Shown: positions 25,123-31,386 of the stretch, in pieces
Layout: each line of letters starts with the position of its first letter
How positions within the stretch are numbered: the first letter of the stretch is position 1
NCBI GenBank assembly: GCA_002469845.1
Contig: DKNZ01000030.1
Coordinates: 19,229 to 50,614, forward strand
Direction of reading: 5' to 3'
From: Cellvibrionales bacterium UBA7375
Lineage (GTDB): Bacteria > Pseudomonadota > Gammaproteobacteria > Pseudomonadales > Porticoccaceae
DNA: 31,386 nucleotides
Translations under genes and position numbers: made by a program
Notes under the pieces: generated by a model
Told to the model about the DNA's origin: nothing
The model's database searches: none
What the model saw: only the letters and a program-made list of their open reading frames with translations

Positions 25123-26672
25123 GTTCCTTTAAAACCCTGCGTCTAATTTTAGGTGATCAGCTTAATCACAATCATTCGTGGTATAGCACTCAAGATCCAT
25201 CAGTTCTTTATGTGTTGGCTGAACTTCATCAAGAAACTAACTATGTACGCCACCATATTCAAAAAATATGTGGGTTTTTTGCTGCAATGGCAGCTTTTGC
25301 AGATCACCTTAAAGCTAATGGTCACCAGGTTTTGCATCTCAATCTCGATGAAACAGTCGAGTTTTCGGACCTTAATGGGCTAATTAATCACTTAACGAAT
25401 AAGTACAGTATTGGTACTTTTGAATACCAACAGCCTGATGAATACAGGTTGTCACAACAACTTCAATTACTTGATCTGGATTCAGAAATTAGTGTTTCTT
25501 GTCACGATTCAGAGCATTTTTTATTAACCAATGAAGAATTAAAGCAGTATCTTAACCCTAAAAAACATAATCGTATGGAATCGTTTTATCGCAAAATGCG
25601 CAAACGTTTTCATATTTTGATGGATGGCGATGAACCCATGGATGGGCGATGGAATTTTGATTCAGAAAATCGACAAAAACTTAAGCCGGCTGATCTTGAA
25701 GATATTCCCGAGCCGCTGTTGTTTAGTAATGATATTTCTGACCTGCTAGATCGAATAAAACGCCATAATATTAAAACTATAGGAAATATTTCGTCGCACT
25801 TAATCTGGCCCGTTAATCGACAGCAGGCGCTCGAGCTTTTGGATTTCTTTTGTACTCACTGCTTACCCTTATTCGGTCGCTTTCAGGATGCCATGACCCA
25901 TCAAGGAAAACAGCGATGGAGCCTTTACCATGCAAGAATTTCATTTACACTTAATTCTAAAATTTTGCATCCATCTGAAGTTGTACAAGCTGCACTCGAT
26001 AGATTTTATAGTGCAGATAGCTCCATTGAACTGGCGCAAATTGAAGGCTTTGTTCGTCAAATTATTGGCTGGAGGGAGTATGTGCGTGGGGTTTATTGGG
26101 TCAATATACCGGAATATAAAGATCTTAACCATCTTGAAGCCACCAACCCACTGCCAGATTATTTTTGGACTGGCGATACCAAGATGAGCTGCGTTAAACA
26201 CGCGGTAGAACAGTCTTTGGATTATGCCTATGCTCACCATATTCAGCGATTAATGGTCACTGGTAACTTTGCCATGCTGGCTGGCATTGACCCAGATCAA
26301 TTGGATAAGTGGTATCTTGGTATTTATATAGATGCTATTGAGTGGGTTGAAATGCCCAATACGCGGGGTATGAGTCAATTTGCAGATGGCGGCCTAATCG
26401 CTACAAAACCCTATGCAGCCAGTGGCAGTTACATTAATAAGATGAGCGACTACTGCCCCAAATGTGACTACAAAGTAAAAGAGCGCGCCAGTGAAGATGC
26501 TTGTCCGTTCAATAGTCTGTATTGGCGTTTTATGATGTCACATAGCGGGCGATTCAAAAATAACCCCAGAACAGCCATGGCATACAGAAGCTGGGATAGA
26601 ATGCAGCCTGAAATAAAACAGCAAATACTACAACGTGGTGATTACTGTATTGAGAACTTAGAACACCTTTAA
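25119..26672 (+). CDS. phrB: Fe-S bacterial photolyase (photolyase-related protein, PhrB/CryB type)
   Basis: A 517-residue protein of the Fe-S bacterial cryptochrome/photolyase class, whose studied member from Agrobacterium repairs (6-4) photoproducts and carries FAD, a [4Fe-4S] cluster and a ribityllumazine antenna. The family start LRLILGDQLNHNHSW and YRKMRKRF are present. Cluster cysteines are C358, C446, C449 and C462, with spacings of 88, 3 and 13, the same as in the Agrobacterium enzyme. The conserved NFAML and GMSQFADGG stretches flank the flavin site. It is coupled to cry-DASH by a 4-base overlap and ends by overlapping the convergent serine hydrolase by 4 bases. Confidence 0.93.
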   Translation: MSSFKTLRLILGDQLNHNHSWYSTQDPSVLYVLAELHQETNYVRHHIQKICGFFAAMAAFADHLKANGHQVLHLNLDETVEFSDLNGLINHLTNKYSIGTFEYQQPDEYRLSQQLQLLDLDSEISVSCHDSEHFLLTNEELKQYLNPKKHNRMESFYRKMRKRFHILMDGDEPMDGRWNFDSENRQKLKPADLEDIPEPLLFSNDISDLLDRIKRHNIKTIGNISSHLIWPVNRQQALELLDFFCTHCLPLFGRFQDAMTHQGKQRWSLYHARISFTLNSKILHPSEVVQAALDRFYSADSSIELAQIEGFVRQIIGWREYVRGVYWVNIPEYKDLNHLEATNPLPDYFWTGDTKMSCVKHAVEQSLDYAYAHHIQRLMVTGNFAMLAGIDPDQLDKWYLGIYIDAIEWVEMPNTRGMSQFADGGLIATKPYAASGSYINKMSDYCPKCDYKVKERASEDACPFNSLYWRFMMSHSGRFKNNPRTAMAYRSWDRMQPEIKQQILQRGDYCIENLEHL

Positions 26673-27913
26673 ATATTTGGCTTTGGGCTATTAAGTGCTG
26701 CCAGAGCATCAATGATAGATTCATAATTGCTTAAGAATTCGTTAGATATCCCATCGTCAAAGGTCATGGGTGCACGTACATCACTATGGATATTAATCAA
26801 TCCAATTTGCCCAAGAATGCTGGCTAATTTTCTGCGAAATTCTACGCTACCTAACTGATTAAAAAACCTTAATGGCCCCCAATCAATAACGTCACCGCCA
26901 GTTGAGTGGTATTTAGTCACCCTAACAAACACCATATCATTTTCAGGGTCCACAAAAATGCGTTGGCCAAATTTGCCCTTGGCGCTAAATATTTTTGCAT
27001 CCTGTTGGTAACGAGAAATCCACCAGTGCAAAGAATAACCTCGCTGAATTTGTATGTTATCAGCTAAATCACTTCTCCTAAGTTGAAACGTTTGGTCGAT
27101 AAATGTCCGAGGCACTATTTGTTGATCTTGCCATTTTCCGCCCCGTGCAAACAGCAATCCAAATCTAGCATATTGTCTTACAGTAGTATCAATGCAGCAG
27201 TAGGAAAGCGGGTTATTAGCTGGATCTTTCCATAGGGTGACATGATCCATACCAATTCTTTTTAGTATTCTGTCTTTTAGTAGTTTATCTGCTCGAACAC
27301 CGGTCGCCCGAAATAGAATATCTGCCAATAACATTGAATTTACATTGTTATATTCGAACCTTTCACCCGGTTCTGTCTCCAGCTCAACCTTTTTAGCGTA
27401 GGCTAAATGATTTTTAGTGAAAAACATTTTCTCATGTTCATCGTCTGGCATTTCTAGACCACTGGACATATTCAGTAATTGCCTAATAGTCATTTCGCGT
27501 CGGTCATCTTGAAAATAATCTAGATATTGGCTAACTTTGTCATCAAGACTATTAATTTCGCCTCGATCGATAGAAATTCCAACTAGGGCGGCGTAAAAAC
27601 TTTTTGCCATTGACCAAGAGGTTGCCAAGCTATCTTTATTAAACCCATCGGCATATTGCTCATAGACCAATTTACCTTTAACAAAAAGAGCTGCACCCTG
27701 AGTTGATTGATCCTGAAAGGACAAATCAAATAAGTGCTTTACTCTGGCCTGATTAAGACCAATAGTCACGGCAGATACTGTACTCCAGGTATTTTCGGGA
27801 TATTCAATAGGGCTAGGTTTAGCAAATATATCCTTACTAGCTCCTAACGCGAAAAAAAAGAGGAATACAACCCATTTAGCTAAGGGAAAAGGCATAATTG
27901 TGGAGTGCCACAT
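26669..27913 (-). CDS. Serine hydrolase, beta-lactamase-like (NylB/COG1680 type)
   Basis: A probable exported hydrolase of the class C beta-lactamase/penicillin-binding fold. The start at ATG 27913 has AGAGGA 6 bases upstream; the longer frame begins at a TTG at 27928 without support. The N terminus has a hydrophobic signal (PLAKWVVFLFFFALGAS). The SxxK motif is SMAK, the YxN motif is YNN in FEYNNVNSM, and the C-terminal motif is KGKFGQRIFVDP, as in 6-aminohexanoate-oligomer hydrolase relatives. The protein is 414 residues; its substrate is unknown. It is convergent with the photolyase gene and divergent from proteorhodopsin. Confidence 0.85.
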   Translation of the reverse strand: MWHSTIMPFPLAKWVVFLFFFALGASKDIFAKPSPIEYPENTWSTVSAVTIGLNQARVKHLFDLSFQDQSTQGAALFVKGKLVYEQYADGFNKDSLATSWSMAKSFYAALVGISIDRGEINSLDDKVSQYLDYFQDDRREMTIRQLLNMSSGLEMPDDEHEKMFFTKNHLAYAKKVELETEPGERFEYNNVNSMLLADILFRATGVRADKLLKDRILKRIGMDHVTLWKDPANNPLSYCCIDTTVRQYARFGLLFARGGKWQDQQIVPRTFIDQTFQLRRSDLADNIQIQRGYSLHWWISRYQQDAKIFSAKGKFGQRIFVDPENDMVFVRVTKYHSTGGDVIDWGPLRFFNQLGSVEFRRKLASILGQIGLINIHSDVRAPMTFDDGISNEFLSNYESIIDALAALNSPKPNI

Positions 27914-28128
27914 TCTTGTTCCTCTCAATATCTTAGAAAATCAATTTAAATTTACGCTAATTATTGGCTCATTTCTCTTTTGTTAGGACTGAATTTTTTC
28001 GCTATAAGCTAAAAAAATTAATTAATCCATCTGCAGGTTTATCGCAAATAATGATTACCTGTTATCAAAAGCAGTAACATGGTGTTAACAATGGGTTGTC
28101 CTTGGCCTTAAAAAAGGATAATGTAAGC

Positions 28129-28160
28129 GTTCTAGATTAAATATAACAAATATCTAGAAC
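28129..28160. promoter_or_regulatory. Perfect inverted repeat upstream of proteorhodopsin
   Basis: GTTCTAGAT (28129-28137) and ATCTAGAAC (28152-28160) form a perfect 9-bp inverted repeat around 14 AT-rich bases, which include TATAAC (28142-28147). The repeat ends 85 bases before the proteorhodopsin ATG. It may be an operator or a 5' mRNA hairpin; a possible promoter TTGTCC (28096) - 15 bases - GATAAT (28117) would put the start near 28129. The 332-base gap 27914-28245 shows no gene and otherwise only AT-rich DNA with a short CCTT/AAGG hairpin. Confidence 0.45.
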
Positions 28161-28245
28161 AGAAATACTGGGTGTATCACTTGATTTATTCATATGGTTA
28201 GGTTGATACGATAAAAATAAAGCTTGATTTAAGTAGGGGTAATAC

Positions 28246-28944
28246 ATGACTAATAATCTTACCGTATCGGATCCAGTAGGGGTCTCTTTTTGGTTAATCT
28301 CAATGGCAATGGTAGCAGCCACTGTTTTCTTCCTTGTTGAACGCGATCGCGTCAGCGCTAAGTGGAAAACTTCCTTGACCGTCGTTGGTCTAGTTACATT
28401 GATCGCAGCAGTACACTATTTCTACATGCGTGATGTGTGGGTTTCTACTAACGACACTCCAACTGTCTTCCGCTATATTGACTGGCTCTTAACAGTGCCA
28501 CTTCAAATGGTGGAGTTCTACCTGATCCTCGCAGCTGTAACAGCTGTATCAGTAGGCGTTTTTTGGAGACTGTTAATCGCTTCAACCATAATGTTGGTTG
28601 CAGGATTTATCGGTGAACAAAATGTGGCTGGTTCGGCAGCTAACATCGGTTGGTGGGTAGTTGGAATGGTTGCTTGGCTGTATATGTTGAAAGAACTATT
28701 CACCGGTGAAGCAGCTAGAATGAGTGCAGAGAGCTCTAATGCCAGCTTGCAAACCGCTTTTAACGCCATGCGATTAATCGTAACTGTGGGTTGGGCTATT
28801 TACCCATTAGGCTATGTTTTAGGTTACTTTATGCCTGTAGCCGATCAAGCCTCTCTCAACTTGATCTACAATCTTGCTGACTTTGTGAACAAGATTGCAT
28901 TTGGTCTTGTGATTTGGGCAGCGGCAGTAGCTGATTCAGAATAA
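28246..28944 (+). CDS. Proteorhodopsin, blue-tuned proton pump
   Basis: A 232-residue seven-helix retinal protein that exports protons in light. The pump triad is complete: D79 (acceptor, equal to D97 of green proteorhodopsin), T83 and E90 (donor, E108). H57 matches H75, and K216 in DFVNKIAFG is the retinal Schiff-base lysine. The spectral-tuning position (105 in green proteorhodopsin) is Q87, the residue linked to blue absorption. Unlike the classical green protein it lacks an N-terminal signal sequence and starts MTNNLTVSDPVGVSFW. The ribosome site AGGGG is 6 bases before the ATG. It is followed by crtE and crtI on the same strand. Confidence 0.98.
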   Translation: MTNNLTVSDPVGVSFWLISMAMVAATVFFLVERDRVSAKWKTSLTVVGLVTLIAAVHYFYMRDVWVSTNDTPTVFRYIDWLLTVPLQMVEFYLILAAVTAVSVGVFWRLLIASTIMLVAGFIGEQNVAGSAANIGWWVVGMVAWLYMLKELFTGEAARMSAESSNASLQTAFNAMRLIVTVGWAIYPLGYVLGYFMPVADQASLNLIYNLADFVNKIAFGLVIWAAAVADSE

Positions 28945-28951
28945 TCAACTG

Positions 28952-28996
28952 TTGAGAAATATGAGAGAGTCAGGTTTCTGGCTCTCTCCTTCTCAA
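28952..28996 (+). terminator. Long two-part hairpin between proteorhodopsin and crtE
   Basis: The inner stem GAGAGAGTCAG (28963-28973) pairs with CTGGCTCTCTC (28978-28988) through 11 pairs with one T-G. The outer stem TTGAGAA (28952-28958) pairs with TTCTCAA (28990-28996). The sequence after it is A-rich, not a T run. It sits 8 bases past the proteorhodopsin stop, so partial termination or protection of the proteorhodopsin mRNA 3' end is likely. Confidence 0.6.
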
Positions 28997-29051
28997 ATGA
29001 AAAAACAATAATAAGTAACAATGAAGTTACGATCAGTGAGGGTAGTGACCG

Positions 29052-30029
29052 ATGGCCCCAAAAAGTTCAGTTCAAAAAGAGTGGTTATCTCAATTAGATA
29101 CTCTGTACAAAGCAGAGTTACCGCAGGACAATAGTAGTCTAACTGTTGCAGCCAAATATCACTTTAAAAATCCAGGAAAATCTTTCAGAGCACAGTTAGC
29201 AATGTCTAGCGGTATCGCTCTGCAAATGAATCATTTAGATAATTTAAACTGGGCGGCAGCTTGTGAGCTGCTGCACAATGCATCACTTATACATGATGAT
29301 ATAAGCGATGCCAGTACCCATCGCCGCGGCCAGAAAAGTATCAATCACTTTTTTGGCTCTGATATGGCCCTTTGCCTTGGCGATTGGATGGTAGCAAAAG
29401 CCTTTGAGCTCGCTGCAAGAAACACTCAATTTGGCGGTCAATTGACCGCTTTACTCGCTCAGGCAATGCAGGAAACCTGCAATGGACAAATTTCTGATCT
29501 CAGTCAGCGTCAATGTGCTGATTTAGAGGAGTGGCAACGTATTGCCAAAGGTAAAACCGCACCGCTTTTAGTTGCACCTATCAAGGGAGCAGCAATGGCT
29601 GCTAGTTTAATTGACTCGCAAAATAATAATCGCTGGATAACCCAACTAGACCAATTAGTGGGTCTCTGTGGTTTAGCTTATCAGGGATATAATGATATAG
29701 ACGATATTATCCCTTCCAGTCATAGATCCAGCGATCTGGATGGACGCAAACCAAATTTAGTAGTGAGTTTATTTGCAAAACAAGGATTAGGACGAGAGGA
29801 TTTCCATCGGTGGTACGCTTCCGATAATACCGATCGTCTATCTCATTGGCAGCAACGCATTGCTTCAAGTGTGGTTATTTCTCAAGCTAATGAACTAGTC
29901 GACCAATGGTTGATGCAAGCAGAGGCGCTAATTTTAACACTTCCTCCTGCTCTGCAATCTGTGACTTCAGATTTAGTGAATTCAGTGAAGAAAACTACCT
30001 TGGTAAAAAGCCAATGCCGCATAGCATAA
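29052..30029 (+). CDS. crtE: Geranylgeranyl diphosphate synthase (polyprenyl synthetase)
   Basis: CrtE elongates isoprenoid diphosphates to the C20 precursor of carotenoids. The 325-residue all-helical protein has the first aspartate-rich motif in LIHDDISDAS (DDxxD) and the lead KSFRAQLAMSSG (a GKxxR-type motif). The second motif reads NDIDD in YQGYNDIDDII, with Asn replacing the first Asp of the usual DDxxD. GRKPNLV follows. The ATG at 29052 has GAGGG 9 bases upstream. It overlaps crtI by 16 bases. Confidence 0.9.
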   Translation: MAPKSSVQKEWLSQLDTLYKAELPQDNSSLTVAAKYHFKNPGKSFRAQLAMSSGIALQMNHLDNLNWAAACELLHNASLIHDDISDASTHRRGQKSINHFFGSDMALCLGDWMVAKAFELAARNTQFGGQLTALLAQAMQETCNGQISDLSQRQCADLEEWQRIAKGKTAPLLVAPIKGAAMAASLIDSQNNNRWITQLDQLVGLCGLAYQGYNDIDDIIPSSHRSSDLDGRKPNLVVSLFAKQGLGREDFHRWYASDNTDRLSHWQQRIASSVVISQANELVDQWLMQAEALILTLPPALQSVTSDLVNSVKKTTLVKSQCRIA

Positions 30030-31386
30030 CCACGACGCCTGAGGGCAATAATCAGCATGCAGTCGTCATCGGTGCAGGGTTTTCAGGAATAGCAACAGCC
30101 TTAAGATTAAGAGCTCTGGGTTATCGGGTTACATTAATGGAAAGACTGGGTAGCCTTGGCGGTAGGGCTCAGGTTTTTAATCGCGGCGGTTATAAACATG
30201 ATGCCGGGCCAACAGTAATTACCGCACCTTTTCTTTTTGATGAATTATTTGAGCTTTTTGATGAGAAGCTTGAGGATCATTTGGATTTTGTTCCACTCGA
30301 CCCTTTTTATCGTTTTCATTTTACCGATGGTAGTCAGTTTGATTACCGCGCTTCGATTGAAGACACATTAGATGAGATTCGTCGATTTAGCCCAGCTGAT
30401 GCTGATGGCTATCTCAAATTATTGGACCAGTCAAAAAAAGTGTACGATATTGGTTTTAAAAAGCTGGTCCATCGACCATTTAATAGTTTGTGGTTGATGG
30501 TCAAGCAGATTCCAGCCCTACTCACCCTTAAATGTTATAAGACAGTGTCCCAGTTAGTCGGCCGTTATTTAAAGCACCCAAAGATTCAGCAAGCCTTTTC
30601 AATTCATCCCCTTTTGGTGGGTGGCAATCCATTTAAAACAACGGCGATTTACACCCTGATACATTACTTAGAGCGTCGCTGGGGTGTTTTCTTTTGTATG
30701 GGTGGTACTGGCAAGCTGGTTCAAGAACTGGGCGCTTTAATGGAACGCCAAGGTATTGAGATTGTACTTAATGCCGATGTAGATGAAATTCTTACGCAAG
30801 AAAATCTCGCCACTGGTGTTCGTATGGCGGATGGAAAAACCTTAGATGCTGATATAGTTGTTTTCGGTGGTGACCCTGAAACCTGCTACAAACACCTAAT
30901 TCCGAGCAAAAAGAACAAAATGCCCAGCATAAAAAAACGCTACAGTATGGGTCTGTATGTTCTTTATTTTGGCACCAAAAAACTCTATCCAGATGTCGCC
31001 CATCACAGTATTTGGATGGGGCCTAGATTTAAGGAATTGCTATCAGAAATTTTTGATAGCAAAAAAATGAGTGATGACTTCTCTTTGTATTTGCATCGCC
31101 CTACAGCAACAGATAAAAGCTTTGCGCCCGAGGGTTGTGAATCATTTTATGTGCTTTGCCCCGTCCCCAATCTCCAGGGTGATGTTGATTGGGAGGATGA
31201 AGGATCAAAGTTGCGTGATCGGATTATTGAGGCGCTTGAAGGATCAATACTTCCGGATTTATCCTCTGTTATAGAGGAAGTTTTCTGGATGACGCCCTCT
31301 GACTTTGCCAATGATTATCGATCTATGCACGGTGCTGGATTTTCTATTGAACCACGACTGACCCAATCTGCATGGTTTAGATTTCA
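30014..31386 (+). CDS. crtI: Phytoene desaturase CrtI, cut off at the window end
   Basis: This open frame runs from ATG 30014 to the window end (457 complete codons) without a stop. The protein starts MPHSITTTPEGNNQHAVVIG and has the FAD-binding GxGxxG at residues 20-25 (GAGFSG), then ERLGSLGGRAQ and HDAGPTVIT, typical of CrtI. Further family blocks are HPLLVGGNPFKTTAIYTLIH and GGTGKLVQELG, and SMHGAGFSIEP is close to the break. It should desaturate phytoene to lycopene at the membrane. It overlaps crtE by 16 bases, so the two are translationally coupled. The missing C terminus (about 30-50 residues) and any crtB, crtY and blh genes lie beyond the window. Confidence 0.93.
   Translation, partial: MPHSITTTPEGNNQHAVVIGAGFSGIATALRLRALGYRVTLMERLGSLGGRAQVFNRGGYKHDAGPTVITAPFLFDELFELFDEKLEDHLDFVPLDPFYRFHFTDGSQFDYRASIEDTLDEIRRFSPADADGYLKLLDQSKKVYDIGFKKLVHRPFNSLWLMVKQIPALLTLKCYKTVSQLVGRYLKHPKIQQAFSIHPLLVGGNPFKTTAIYTLIHYLERRWGVFFCMGGTGKLVQELGALMERQGIEIVLNADVDEILTQENLATGVRMADGKTLDADIVVFGGDPETCYKHLIPSKKNKMPSIKKRYSMGLYVLYFGTKKLYPDVAHHSIWMGPRFKELLSEIFDSKKMSDDFSLYLHRPTATDKSFAPEGCESFYVLCPVPNLQGDVDWEDEGSKLRDRIIEALEGSILPDLSSVIEEVFWMTPSDFANDYRSMHGAGFSIEPRLTQSAWFRF

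Noticed and set aside
27914..28000. GCGTAAATT before the serine hydrolase as another ECF promoter
   Set aside because: The hexamer 16 bases upstream (AGAGAA) does not resemble TGATCC, so only the -10-like core matches.
31071..31274. Small plus-strand open frame near the window end
   Set aside because: It lies out of frame inside crtI, which reads without a stop from 30014 to the window end and has clear family motifs.

Overview
This window reads as chromosomal DNA of a marine gammaproteobacterium, most like the SAR92/Porticoccaceae group. The reasons are the gene order nrdR-ribD-ribE-ribBA-ribH-nusB-thiL-pgpA, a proteorhodopsin with adjacent carotenoid genes, a cry-DASH/Fe-S photolyase pair, an RpoE-ChrR type sigma/anti-sigma pair, and AT-rich intergenic DNA. 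The taxonomic placement is inference from gene content and style. No insertion sequence, phage gene or CRISPR array was seen.

Layout. 1-60: 3' part of an elongator tRNA-Met. 214-4225: sugar-use genes on the minus strand (secreted GH3 glycosidase, FucP/GluP-type sugar permease). Between them lies a 424-base gap with a perfect CRP-type palindrome, a TATAAT box exactly spaced for a class II CRP promoter, and a long leader with nested and interleaved complementary segments. 4529-7155: pepQ and an SDF-family amino-acid/dicarboxylate symporter, minus strand. 7381-8701: ECF sigma factor and its ChrR-like zinc anti-sigma factor, plus strand, with a terminator. 8778-20405: a long minus-strand run of nrdR, riboflavin genes, nusB, thiL, pgpA, an RND efflux pump with its adaptor, ribA and hisF. 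20571-21830: glyA with a strong terminator. 21999-23639: a three-gene minus-strand unit (SDR, DCC-family DUF393, DUF3429 membrane protein), divergent from cry-DASH and an Fe-S photolyase (23797-26672). 26669-27913: a serine hydrolase convergent with the photolyase. 28246-31386: blue-tuned proteorhodopsin, crtE and a crtI cut off by the window end.

How the parts fit. The right third is a light and photo-oxidation region: a light-driven proton pump, the start of a carotenoid/retinal pathway, two photolyase-family flavoproteins and an accessory three-gene unit. The sigma/anti-sigma pair 15 kb away belongs to the family that answers singlet oxygen. Its own upstream region and that of cry-DASH share the same -10-like core (GCGTAATT), the same 16-base spacer, a related -35-like hexamer and almost the same distance to the start codon, so cry-DASH is a likely regulon member. 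The riboflavin genes supply FAD for both photolyase-family proteins and, through RibH, the lumazine that related Fe-S photolyases use as antenna. Several starts were moved from the longest open frame on ribosome-binding-site evidence (MFS, HisF, RibA, GlyA, DUF3429, serine hydrolase); pgpA probably starts at a rare ATT codon.
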